Origin: UBA5239 sp031548025
Lineage (GTDB): Bacteria > Verrucomicrobiota > Lentisphaeria > Victivallales > Victivallaceae
DNA: 64,000 nucleotides
Assembly (NCBI GenBank): GCA_031548025.1
Contig: JAVBRM010000100.1
Coordinates: 1-64,000, forward strand
Direction of reading: 5' to 3'
Positions 38,219 through 46,523 of the stretch are shown here, in pieces (position 1 is the first letter of the stretch; the number at the start of each line of letters is the position of its first letter). The translations under genes and the position numbers were made by a program. The notes beneath the pieces were generated by a model. It did not search any database. It saw only the letters and a program-made list of their open reading frames with translations, and had not been told where the DNA came from.

Positions 38219-40168
38219 TCACGTCAACGGATGGCTTGAGGCTTTACCCAGGTCATCCAATTTTAATTTGACTTGCCGGTCGTTGATTCGAATTTCCAGT
38301 TCTTTATTTTTCCGGGTCGGATCGGAGACATAAACTGTTCCGGGAGTGAACATCAGGCAGACCGGTTTCGGAACGGTGATTTTCCCCAAGCCGGGCACCT
38401 CGGCTGAACCCGGAACATAAAACGCGATCATTGCCGTTTGGGTTTTCCGGTCATAGATGCCGTGAATATCCTCCGAGCCGGTGATCAGTTTGATATAATC
38501 CGCTGGTCCGGTTTCAGCCGCCAGCGGCCGAATGACATAGAAATATCCTCCCTTGCCGATACCATGATCGATAAACAAGGTGAAAAGATCGGCTTTGACC
38601 AAATCTTTCGGTTCATAGCCGATAACGTCGCCCCAGCGCCCGGTCTTTTCTCCGGTTTCAAGCTTGATATTGCCGCCTTCCGGAAAGATATATTCCACGT
38701 TGTCATGCAGAATATTTTTGTCTTTGGAAACTTCGCCACGCAGATAACAACTATTCACCGTGCTATTAACCGGCTTGCCCTCTGTGGAATGGATGGAACT
38801 ACCCATGAAAACCAGATAATCGTCCAGACAGAACACTGTTTTCCGTCCCCGCAGACTCCGCTGTTCCAGTTCCTGAACCGTAAAGCCGTTCCTGCCATCG
38901 GAAAGCCCTCCGACAAATTCGGCGGCATTGTAAAAAGGATTTCGGGTTCCGGAATATTGTTTGCAAACCAGCGATGAATCATCCTGAATAGCGGTGATTC
39001 CCGGCAGACGCCGCCAGTCGAACAACGGCGCAATATCCCGGTATTCATCATTGTCGCGACGCAACTGAACCATGCCGTTCCCCATCAACCCTCCTTGCAT
39101 ATTTTCGTTGACCGCGGTTTCGCTGCCGATAACCCGTTTCGAGCACATGCGGATAGAAAGATAATACGCCGGGCGTCGGTGCACCATGAAATCGGAACAG
39201 TAAAACAGTTTATTCCCGCTGAACTCCGGATCTCCGGTCATCAAGCCGGCCAAATCTTTCCGCATGGGATCGGATTCCGGCAGCAGTCCAGTCAAAGTCG
39301 CCGCGGCTCCGGTGAAAACGTCCCCCTGCCGCCGAGTAGTATTCTTGCCGATATAGCGTGCACAGGCATTGAGGTCAAGCTCCTTGCGATAAATGGTCCA
39401 ACGCGGTCCGTTCAGGAGATAATTTGCCAACAATTGAACCTTATCGCCGGGCATCGCCAACTCCGTCCCCTGGAACATCCGGATATTCTTCAATCCGTTG
39501 ACCAGAAAATGCCGTCCGTAATTGCCGAACTGCAGCTGGGGGCCGTGTTGATGAAAACTGAAATCCTCCAGCAAGCCCTCTTTGCCGGGTTGAGCGTAGA
39601 CATATTCTTCGGCAATGATATCGCACCCCTTTCGGGCCAATGCGAAATCATCATACAGCAAACCTTTGTAGAGCGCCACCGTGGCAAACCAGATCCGATT
39701 CTGGCCGGTCGATTTATTATCGATTTTCGAACGATCGAAAATCGGTTTGGCTTGTTCCAGTAGCGACTTCGGCACTTTGTCCCCCACGACCAGAAAGATT
39801 TCGCCCAAGCGCAACGGCGTACCGATGCTCTCGATCCACCAGCTTTTGCATTGAAACCCGTTTTTTACCCAGAACTCCAGTGCTTTGCGGAATTTTTCAT
39901 TGCCTCCCTCCCCGGCCAGGCACAAATGCCACAATCTGGACAAATGAATTGAAGGCGACCATTTGTCGCGTCGCGGATCCTGATAATCAATATCCGGCCA
40001 TGAACCGTCCTCTTTTAAGTCATTCAAAAACCGTTCGACCACATTGGCTGACGGCGCTTTATTATCCTCCAGCAATACCTGTCGTACCTGGTTTCTTTCC
40101 ATCTCCATCGACCTTCCCATCAGCATCAGGCTGGAGAGCAACAACAATGCAATAAGACTTTTTTTCAT
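38219..40168 (-). CDS. Secreted polysaccharide lyase family 8-like (chondroitin AC/hyaluronate/xanthan lyase type)
   Basis: 649 residues from the ATG at 40168 with a signal peptide (LIALLLLSSLMLMGRS). The alpha/alpha-toroid domain has WWIESIGTPLRLGEIF near residue 110 and the PL8 catalytic residues in their usual spacing: Asn157 in STGQNRIW, His208 in FHQHGP and Tyr217 in FGNYGRH, with Arg in ARYIGKNTTRR near residue 272. The central and carboxy-terminal beta-sandwich domains follow. PL8 enzymes cleave uronic-acid-containing glycans such as chondroitin, hyaluronate or xanthan by beta-elimination. The ATG overlaps the TGA of the frameshifted pseudopilin gene, so translation of the two was probably coupled. 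Confidence 0.9.
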   Translation of the reverse strand: MKKSLIALLLLSSLMLMGRSMEMERNQVRQVLLEDNKAPSANVVERFLNDLKEDGSWPDIDYQDPRRDKWSPSIHLSRLWHLCLAGEGGNEKFRKALEFWVKNGFQCKSWWIESIGTPLRLGEIFLVVGDKVPKSLLEQAKPIFDRSKIDNKSTGQNRIWFATVALYKGLLYDDFALARKGCDIIAEEYVYAQPGKEGLLEDFSFHQHGPQLQFGNYGRHFLVNGLKNIRMFQGTELAMPGDKVQLLANYLLNGPRWTIYRKELDLNACARYIGKNTTRRQGDVFTGAAATLTGLLPESDPMRKDLAGLMTGDPEFSGNKLFYCSDFMVHRRPAYYLSIRMCSKRVIGSETAVNENMQGGLMGNGMVQLRRDNDEYRDIAPLFDWRRLPGITAIQDDSSLVCKQYSGTRNPFYNAAEFVGGLSDGRNGFTVQELEQRSLRGRKTVFCLDDYLVFMGSSIHSTEGKPVNSTVNSCYLRGEVSKDKNILHDNVEYIFPEGGNIKLETGEKTGRWGDVIGYEPKDLVKADLFTLFIDHGIGKGGYFYVIRPLAAETGPADYIKLITGSEDIHGIYDRKTQTAMIAFYVPGSAEVPGLGKITVPKPVCLMFTPGTVYVSDPTRKNKELEIRINDRQVKLKLDDLGKASSHPLT

Positions 40169-40919
40169 TTGCTGTAATTCCAACGGTCATTTTTGATTGT
40201 AGCCGTGCCGAACAATTCATCCGCCCGGAGATTCTCGACGTGTCCATCGAACAACAGGACATTGGCGGCCACCGGAACTTTATGGCGATAAGCGACACCA
40301 CTGGCGCTGCCGGTAACATTCTCCATCAGCGTAATATAATAACTTGGATTGGCGGTATCGTAGCTGACCGACCAGTTGCGGCAGTCGGTAAAGAATGCCT
40401 TGCGCGAAGGATGGCGGACCTTTGGAGTAAAGTAACAGGAAGCCAGGACCTGAGCCTCATTGGCGCTGGAAATCGTATCTTTATTTCCTGATCCATGACC
40501 ATACCGTAACTGCCGGTTATGGCCGGACCGTTGCGATCCTCAACCATATTCTGCATCCGGGTGGCACTGGGACAATGAATCCCCTTCGGCACTCCGGGAT
40601 CGGCGCGATAAATAGTTCCGGAACGCGGATAAAATTTAACTCCCAGCGCCCTCATGAATGATAAATTGATGTGCCAATACAAACTGACGGTACTGCTTCC
40701 GTCCAATATCTTCATCTGCATCGGCACCTGATATTCCTTGAAATCCTGAGAATACATCATTGATGCCGCCCCGATGGTTTTCAAATTTCCCATACATTTG
40801 ATTGCCCGGCCTTTATCGCGGGCCGAACCCAAAGCCGGAAGCAGCATTGCCGCCAAAATTGCAATAATAGCGATTACCACCAATAACTCAATGAGTGTGA
40901 ATTTTTTATCTGCTCTCAT
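40165..40919 (-). pseudogene. Pseudopilin-like gene with a single-base frameshift, cassette B
   Basis: The first part (40919 to about 40505) encodes DKKFTLIELLVVIAIIAILA, the prepilin-type start with Lys before Phe, followed by LLPALGSARDKGRAIKCMGN and a globular part to ITGSYG. Reading on in that frame gives an implausible Arg/Leu-rich tail. In the neighbouring frame, positions about 40500 to 40165 encode GHGSGNKDTISSANEAQ, then RHKVPVAANVLLFDGHVENL, the H-x9-DG signature, ending TGA across the PL8 ATG. One base appears missing near 40500-40508. The restored protein would have about 250 residues. This is either true gene decay, phase variation or a sequencing error. It starts 6 bp after the LacI stop. 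Confidence 0.85.
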
Positions 40920-40925
40920 ATTTGT

Positions 40926-41978
40926 TTATTCCTCGTTTGACAGGGTTTTACATGACTCTCTTATTTTCAGGGTTACCGGAAAATCCATTTTATTCTTCAA
41001 CGGAATCTGGCCTTTGCTGCGGATATTTTCAATCAGTTTCTCGGCGGCATAGGCCCCGATTTTTTCATTATCGAAATACAAAGAAGTAATTCCGGGAGTT
41101 ATATAATCGAAGACATCGTCATCGACAATGCTGATAATGGACAAATCTTTGGGACACTGAAGATTGTAATCACGCATCTTCCGGATTACCGCCAGACAGG
41201 TTTGAGGATTGGTCAGCAACGCGGTCGGCCGTTGCGCCATCGGCAGTCCAAAGTAGTCGTCCATGAAATCTCCCGCCGAGTGATAATCACAGCAATAATC
41301 TTTGGTATATAAGTATTGGATGTCAAGTTTGCCTCGTAAATGGGAATCGGCGATCAACTCACTCACTTTTGCATGGTTGGCTTTGACGTGGGGATTGTTC
41401 GTTCCCATCACCGCAATCCGGGTATGCCGGTTTAATGACAGATATTCCAGCCCCATCAGTAATCCTTTGACCATGTCCGGTCCGTAAGCGGCATACGTCT
41501 TCCCCTCACCGATGATCGAACCAATCTTAGCAAACGGGATATTCAACTGTTCGAATTTCTGGATAATATCGGGATTGATATCGCGGCACAGAACCAGCCC
41601 ATCGACATTGCGCCCGGCAATTCCCTGAGGAAAAACAAACTTATCCACTTCCTCCATATTACAGTAAAAGGTCAAAACATTGTAATTCTCTTTGATGGCC
41701 CCCTGGCAAATCCCGTTCAGGAGCGCGGAGTAGAAAGGATTCTTCCATTTCCCCTCAATATTGTCAGGGATGACAAATCCGATGTTGTTGGTCCGCTGCA
41801 TGACCAAGGCACGGGCGGCGGCATTGGGCTGATAGCCCAGGCGGTCGACCGTGTCTAGAATTTTCCGGCGCGTCGCCTGGCTGAATTTACCGGCATTGGG
41901 GTGATTGTTGATCACCAGCGAAGCGGTGGTCAGGTTTACTCCCGAGGCTTGAGCTACTTCTTTGAGGGTTACGGCCAT
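40926..41978 (-). CDS. LacI-family transcriptional repressor, cassette B
   Basis: 350 residues starting MAVTLKEVAQASGVNLTTAS, a canonical LacI helix-turn-helix. The hinge reads AARALVMQRTNNIGFVIPDN and the effector domain shows SIISIVDDDVFDYITPGITSL. Upstream in-frame TTG at 42008 lies inside the operator and was rejected; GGATG precedes the chosen ATG. Two copies of one operator, one in front of this gene and one in front of the divergent nitrilase genes, indicate a regulator of both units. Confidence 0.93.
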   Translation of the reverse strand: MAVTLKEVAQASGVNLTTASLVINNHPNAGKFSQATRRKILDTVDRLGYQPNAAARALVMQRTNNIGFVIPDNIEGKWKNPFYSALLNGICQGAIKENYNVLTFYCNMEEVDKFVFPQGIAGRNVDGLVLCRDINPDIIQKFEQLNIPFAKIGSIIGEGKTYAAYGPDMVKGLLMGLEYLSLNRHTRIAVMGTNNPHVKANHAKVSELIADSHLRGKLDIQYLYTKDYCCDYHSAGDFMDDYFGLPMAQRPTALLTNPQTCLAVIRKMRDYNLQCPKDLSIISIVDDDVFDYITPGITSLYFDNEKIGAYAAEKLIENIRSKGQIPLKNKMDFPVTLKIRESCKTLSNEE

Positions 41979-42002
41979 TGAACATCCTTGCTTTAAAACT
42001 TT

Positions 42003-42051
42003 AGACAAATCGTTTTGTCTTAATTATACAACCGAGTATTGAATTTGTCAA
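42003..42051 (-). promoter_or_regulatory. Consensus promoter plus operator, cassette B
   Basis: Minus strand: TTGACA (42051-42046), a 17-bp spacer and TATAAT (42028-42023), a perfect sigma-70 promoter. The near-palindrome AGACAAATCGTTTTGTCT (42003-42020) follows the -10 box and covers the expected transcription start. A related site occurs at 42112-42129. Confidence 0.8.
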
Positions 42052-42079
42052 TACACCCAAGTAATTTTTTTTAATACTC

Positions 42080-42129
42080 TTGATTTTACAAGTTTTTCGA
42101 GTAAAGTAATTAGACAATGCGTTTTGTCC
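42080..42129 (+). promoter_or_regulatory. Promoter and second LacI operator before the nitrilase genes
   Basis: TTGATT at 42080-42085, a 16-bp spacer and TAAAGT (42102-42107) form a moderate promoter. AGACAATGCGTTTTGTCC at 42112-42129 matches the cassette B operator in both half-sites (GACAA ... TTGTC around CG). It sits just after the expected start point and 20 bp before the first nitrilase ATG, where a bound repressor would block transcription. Confidence 0.65.
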
Positions 42130-42149
42130 AAACTTTAACGAGGTTCATA

Positions 42150-43067
42150 ATGTCGAAATATGTCAATATCGCGGCGGTACATTTCGAGGTCAATGTTGAA
42201 AGAGGAAATTCTGAGGCCCAGGCCAAGGTGCTGGAGCAATTCAAGTTCGCCACTGATCGTTTGGACGGTACCGGCGTCGACTTGTTGTTGACCTGCGAAG
42301 GCATGGAGTCTATCGGTCAGACCATGGATCAGGCGGAAAGCCCGTCGGCCCCCGGCCCTATATACAATGCATATCGCGAGTTCGCCATGCGCAACCGCTG
42401 TACCGTGGCCGGCTCGATCAAGCTGGCGGATCAGGGCAAAATATACAATGCTATCGCTTACATCGACCCGAACGGCAAATTTCTTGGCGATTACCGCAAG
42501 GCTTTTCCGACCCCGAATGAGTTGAAAAAGGGTATCGCGTCCGGCCCCGGTGCGACTGTCATCGACACTCCGGCGGGTAAACTGGGCGGTGTTATCTGCT
42601 GGGACCTGAATTTTGATGAGCTGCGAGCTCAATATCATGATTTAAAACCAGATATCATGCTCTTTTCCAGCATGTTCCACGGCGGACTCATGCAGCGGGT
42701 TTGGGCATACCAGTGCCGAGCCTGGTTTGTCGCGGCTTGCAAAGACAACACCAGCGACATTCTCAATCCGTTGGGACGGGTCACCGCCTCGACCAATTAT
42801 TATATGCGGATCGTCCGCGACCGGATCAACCTGGACCGTTTCGTCATGCATCTGGGGTATAATCTGGGTATTTTTCCCGACATTTACCGCAAGTACGGCA
42901 GTGAAGTCGCTATCGAAATAATCCCGGAACAGGGTGTTGCGGTTCTCTACAGCGAATCATCCGAACGCAGCGCATTGGATATTGCCCGCGAATTTAAATT
43001 GATTCAACTCGATGATTACTTCAATTCCAGCAGAGAATTGATCAAAGAATATAAAAACAGGAACTGA
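42150..43067 (+). CDS. Carbon-nitrogen hydrolase (nitrilase superfamily), copy 1
   Basis: 305 residues from the ATG at 42150 (GAGG 7 bp upstream; upstream in-frame codons overlap the operator). The Glu-Lys-Cys triad is visible: Glu50 in LLLTCEGMES, Lys117 in GDYRKAFP and Cys150 in GGVICWDLNF. The family hydrolyses amides or nitriles, or condenses via thioester; substrate not known. The protein has no signal peptide. It is followed after 3 bp by a close paralogue, and both lie under the LacI operator at 42112, which links them to glycan catabolism, possibly handling an amide such as an amino-sugar derivative (inference). Confidence 0.9.
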   Translation: MSKYVNIAAVHFEVNVERGNSEAQAKVLEQFKFATDRLDGTGVDLLLTCEGMESIGQTMDQAESPSAPGPIYNAYREFAMRNRCTVAGSIKLADQGKIYNAIAYIDPNGKFLGDYRKAFPTPNELKKGIASGPGATVIDTPAGKLGGVICWDLNFDELRAQYHDLKPDIMLFSSMFHGGLMQRVWAYQCRAWFVAACKDNTSDILNPLGRVTASTNYYMRIVRDRINLDRFVMHLGYNLGIFPDIYRKYGSEVAIEIIPEQGVAVLYSESSERSALDIAREFKLIQLDDYFNSSRELIKEYKNRN

Positions 43068-43070
43068 TCT

Positions 43071-43991
43071 ATGGCAAAGTACATCAATGTGGCGGCGGTG
43101 CATTTCGAGATCAATGCCGAAAGAAAAAATCCCAAATCACAAGCCAAGGTGCTGGAACAATTCAAATTCGCTACCGACCGTCTGGATGGTACCGGCGTCG
43201 ACCTGTTGCTGACCTGCGAGGGCATGGAGTCCATCGGCCAGACCATGGATCAGGCGGAAAGCCCGTCGGCCCCCGGTCCCATGTATAATGCTTATCGCGA
43301 CTTCGCCATGCGCAACCGCTGTACCGTGGCCGGTTCGATCAAACTGGCGGATCAGGGAAAAATATACAATGCCCTGGCCTACATCGGTCCGGACGGCGAA
43401 TATCTCGGCGATTACCGCAAGAGTTTTCCCACCCCACGCGAGGTGGAAATGGGGCTTTCTCCCGGTTGGGCCACGGTCGTCGACACTCCGGCGGGCAAGC
43501 TGGGCGGAATAATCTGTTATGATCTGAATTTTGATCAACTCCGTGACCGGTATCATGCTTTAAGGCCGGATATCCTGTTGTTTTCCAGCATGTTTCATGG
43601 CGATCACCTACAGGTGAACTGGGCGTATCAGTGCCGTTCCTGGTTTGTCGCGGCTTGCAAGGACAACACCAGCGATATCGTCAACCCGCTGGGACGGGTT
43701 ACCGCTTCGACCAACTATTACATGCGGATCGTACGCGAGCGGATCAACCTGGACCGTTTCGTTATGCATCTTGATTACAACCTGGATATTTTCCCGGAGA
43801 TTTACCGTAAATACGGCTCTGAAGTCAGTATTGAAGCCAATCCACGGCTGGGGGTAGCGGTTCTTTACAGCGAATCCTGCAAGCGTACCGCCGGAGATAT
43901 CGCCCGGGAGTTCGGTCTGATTTATATTGATGATCTGTTTACACGCAGCATTCAGGTAATAAATGAAGAAAAAAGTGGGAGTAAGAGCTAA
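43071..43991 (+). CDS. Carbon-nitrogen hydrolase (nitrilase superfamily), copy 2
   Basis: 306 residues and closely similar to the preceding gene along its whole length, including a long stretch of identical residues around TCEGMESIGQTMDQAES, so a tandem duplication. The triad is kept: Glu near residue 50, Lys in GDYRKSFP near 117 and Cys in GGIICYDLNF near 150. Differences cluster after the Lys (TPREVEMGLSPGW versus TPNELKKGIASGP) and in the last 40 residues, suggesting some change in specificity. A candidate RNA structure begins at its stop codon. Confidence 0.9.
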   Translation: MAKYINVAAVHFEINAERKNPKSQAKVLEQFKFATDRLDGTGVDLLLTCEGMESIGQTMDQAESPSAPGPMYNAYRDFAMRNRCTVAGSIKLADQGKIYNALAYIGPDGEYLGDYRKSFPTPREVEMGLSPGWATVVDTPAGKLGGIICYDLNFDQLRDRYHALRPDILLFSSMFHGDHLQVNWAYQCRSWFVAACKDNTSDIVNPLGRVTASTNYYMRIVRERINLDRFVMHLDYNLDIFPEIYRKYGSEVSIEANPRLGVAVLYSESCKRTAGDIAREFGLIYIDDLFTRSIQVINEEKSGSKS

Positions 43992-44122
43992 AAGCCTCTG
44001 TTTTTTGGAGGGCTGCAGATAATGGACAGGGAGGACCCTTAGCTCTTAATTCCCGAATCATATAATCTCGAATTACCGACACGAATGTTGGAGCCGGTGC
44101 GGCAGCACCTTGGAAGCTCAAC
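43983..44122 (+). other. Candidate structured RNA or 3' leader between nitrilase 2 and prmA
   Basis: AAGAGCTAA (43983-43991, containing the nitrilase stop) is perfectly inverted at 44039-44047. Inside it AGCCTC (43993-43998) can pair with GAGGGCT (44008-44014). A second hairpin has stem GTTGGAGC (44087-44094)/GCTCAAC (44116-44122) and inner stem GGTGC-GGCA-GCACC (44096-44109), followed by four T. It could be a terminator or a structured 3' region. The rest of the 326-bp gap up to prmA shows nothing else. Confidence 0.35.
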
Positions 44123-44317
44123 TTTTAGGAAGGTATTACTGTTTCCTGTCATTGCAATCAGAGACCGTTTTTATGATTATGCTATAGTATACTTCTTGAA
44201 TGTTAGATGCATATTACCGCCGTATTAGAATCATGTTAGAAGTATAAAATTGTAAATTTGATTGCATTTATCGGGTTGGCGGATTATCTTACCACAGTCA
44301 AACGAAAGGAAGTAATG

Positions 44318-45208
44318 ATGAGCGATATACTTTACTGTTGCAAGATCAATGACAACAGCGGCATGGCGGACCTCGCCTATGAACTGTTGAGCGCAATGGA
44401 ACATAATTTCAGTACCTGGGACGACCGGGAAAGCATGGCGTCGTACCATACCCTGTATTTCGATACGCCGGAAGAAGCCGACACCGCCCGCCAGGAAGTG
44501 GAAACCAACCGGAGCTGGTGGGAAGAATGCGGCTGGTATCCGGGTGCGGTAGAGTGCTTCGAAATCAAGCGCGAAGACTGGGCGGAAGTCTGGAAGAAAT
44601 TCTTCAATATCCAGCACGTCACCGACCGTCTGGTAATCCGGCCCAGCTGGCTGGAGTATCAGCCCAAGCCGGGTCAGGTGGTAGTAGACCTGGATCCGGG
44701 CATGAGTTTCGGCACCGGCCAACACGCCACCACCTCGTTCTGCTTGCGAATGATCGACCGGATCACCGGGCAACCGGGCATGAACTCTTTCCTGGATGCC
44801 GGTACCGGATCTGGAATTCTCTCCATCGCGGCGCGCAAGCTCGGATTCTCGCCGGTAGAGGCGTTCGACAATGACCCGGAAGCGGTCAAGATTGCCATTG
44901 AAAACGCGGAGAAAAATGGTTTTGCCCGCGCCGACATTGAATTCAAAACCGCGGATTTGACCCAGTTCGACCGGACTGCCGGAACTTATGATCTGGTCGC
45001 CGCCAATATCCTCGGTCGGGTCCTGCTGGCGCACCGCGAAGCAATCACCCGCTGGGTTCGCCCCGGCGGTTACCTGATTCTAGCCGGAATTCTGCATGAG
45101 GAATTCCCCGAAATCCAATCCGCCTTTGAAGAATGCGGGCTGGTCATGGAGTATTGTCAAAGTGAAAAAGAATGGACCGGAGGGTTCTTCCACAAAAACG
45201 ATAACTGA
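44318..45208 (+). CDS. prmA: Ribosomal protein L11 methyltransferase PrmA
   Basis: A SAM-dependent methyltransferase that trimethylates ribosomal protein L11. 296 residues from the ATG at 44318, 7 bp after AGGA; the ATG at 44315 is an alternative. After an amino-terminal substrate-recognition domain (residues 1-90) come the PrmA signature GMSFGTGQHATTSFCL and the SAM motif DAGTGSGILSIAARKLG (about residues 160-176), and NILGRVLLAHREAI corresponds to motif IV. No ribosomal gene is nearby. The Sel1-repeat gene overlaps its 3' end in another frame. Confidence 0.93.
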   Translation: MSDILYCCKINDNSGMADLAYELLSAMEHNFSTWDDRESMASYHTLYFDTPEEADTARQEVETNRSWWEECGWYPGAVECFEIKREDWAEVWKKFFNIQHVTDRLVIRPSWLEYQPKPGQVVVDLDPGMSFGTGQHATTSFCLRMIDRITGQPGMNSFLDAGTGSGILSIAARKLGFSPVEAFDNDPEAVKIAIENAEKNGFARADIEFKTADLTQFDRTAGTYDLVAANILGRVLLAHREAITRWVRPGGYLILAGILHEEFPEIQSAFEECGLVMEYCQSEKEWTGGFFHKNDN

Positions 45209-45833
45209 TCCCGAGCAGTTAAATACTCGCGGAGATCAATTGCGGCAGGCCGGAGATTATCCGGCCGCGGTCAGTCAATACCGGCTGGCCGCCGCCATGG
45301 ACCATCCGCCTGCCCTCAACAGCCTCGGTGAAATGTATCGTCAGGGCCTCGGGGTTGACCGGGATTACCGGTTGGCTGCCGCTTTCTTTCTGCGGGCTGC
45401 GGAGGAAAACATTGCCGCCGCTCAGCAAAGCCTGGCCGGCATGTTCAAATACGGCCGTTACGTTCCCGAAAATTACTATCTGGCGCAAGCCTGGCTCGAT
45501 GCCGGTCAATCCCGGTTGCATTTGATGAAAGCCCTGCGCCAAACTATGGAATTCATCGACGAAGCCATCCTGGAAGAATATTTCAGTCCGCCGGAAGAAA
45601 TCCCGGCCGCCCAAGAACCCGCTCCGGTTGTGCCGGCCTTGAGACTGCCGGAAGGTTATATTCCGGGGCACGGCGGCCGTTCAGCCAAAATCCGCCGGGA
45701 AATATTGACGATGCTGAACCCCAATCAAGCCTTGTCCATGCTGAAAGAGGCTCTAAATGAAACCGGCGACGAAGCCGTGATAGCCGACCTCGCCGCCGAT
45801 ATTGAATGGTTGAAAAACCAGAAAGATTTATAG
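45162..45833 (+). CDS. Sel1-like repeat protein
   Basis: Two Sel1-like (TPR-related) repeats: PPALNSLGEMYRQGLGV and AAAQQSLAGMFKYGRYV with the intervening AAAFFLRAAEE and ending AQAWLDAG. Sel1 proteins mediate protein-protein contacts. The remainder is low in recognisable features, with a Pro/Ala-rich stretch (about residues 145-165). Start uncertain: GTG at 45162, inside prmA, gives 223 residues; TTG at 45240 is another choice. It overlaps the convergent FKBP gene by 6 bp. There is no signal peptide, so it is presumably cytoplasmic. Confidence 0.7.
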   Translation: MKKNGPEGSSTKTITDPEQLNTRGDQLRQAGDYPAAVSQYRLAAAMDHPPALNSLGEMYRQGLGVDRDYRLAAAFFLRAAEENIAAAQQSLAGMFKYGRYVPENYYLAQAWLDAGQSRLHLMKALRQTMEFIDEAILEEYFSPPEEIPAAQEPAPVVPALRLPEGYIPGHGGRSAKIRREILTMLNPNQALSMLKEALNETGDEAVIADLAADIEWLKNQKDL

Positions 45834-46454
45834 GATTTCCAGCAGTTCCACATCGAATTTCAACATGGAGTTCGGCGGAATAACGTCACGAACGCCTTTA
45901 TCTCCATAGGCCAGAGACGCCGGAATGAACAAACGATGCTTGCCGCCTTTTTTCATCAGCTTCAAGGCTTCGGTCCAACCGGGAATCACCTGTTCGAGTC
46001 CAAACTCGGCAGGCTGTCCGCGCTTGATCGAGCTATCGAAAACATTGCCGTTCAGCAACGAGCCTTCGTAATGAACCCGGACTTTGCAACCGGCTTTCGG
46101 GCCGTCGCCTTTTCCTTCTTCCAGAATCTCGTACTGCAAGCCGGAAGCGGTGGTTTTCACGCCCTGACGCAGCTTGTTTTCTTCGAAGAATTTCTTTTCC
46201 TCTTCAATATTCTGAGAGGCGATTTCATTCAATTCCGCCTGACCGAGTTCCTGGAGCTTCTTGTGAAAATCCTGCATGATCTTCTGATATTCACCGGGAT
46301 TCATCACCGGCTGAGAACCTTTTACCAATTCAGTGACCGCTTCGGCGAAAATATCGCGGTTGAATTCCAGCGGCAACTGCATGACGGAACTGGCAATATT
46401 CATCGCCAGCGCGTAACCGAGCTTATCGGCTTCGTTTTCTAATTTAATGCTCAT
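45828..46454 (-). CDS. FKBP-type peptidyl-prolyl isomerase (FklB/FkpA-like)
   Basis: 208 residues: an amino-terminal helical dimerisation domain (residues 1-95, LGYALAMNIASSVMQ... ending EKKFFEENKLRQGVKT) and a carboxy-terminal FKBP domain with VRVHYEGSLLNGNVFDSS, FGLEQVIPGWTEALKLMKKG and YGDKGVRDVIPPNSMLKFDVELLEI. No signal peptide is seen, which fits cytoplasmic FklB better than periplasmic FkpA. The FKBP active-site residues (Tyr, Phe, Asp, Trp, Tyr) are in place. It is convergent with the Sel1 gene. Confidence 0.94.
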   Translation of the reverse strand: MSIKLENEADKLGYALAMNIASSVMQLPLEFNRDIFAEAVTELVKGSQPVMNPGEYQKIMQDFHKKLQELGQAELNEIASQNIEEEKKFFEENKLRQGVKTTASGLQYEILEEGKGDGPKAGCKVRVHYEGSLLNGNVFDSSIKRGQPAEFGLEQVIPGWTEALKLMKKGGKHRLFIPASLAYGDKGVRDVIPPNSMLKFDVELLEIL

Positions 46455-46523
46455 ATTTATCCTTTGGTGTTAACTGGTAACATACATTCCATCGCTAAAT
46501 TAACAAGCATCAAACGGAAAAAT

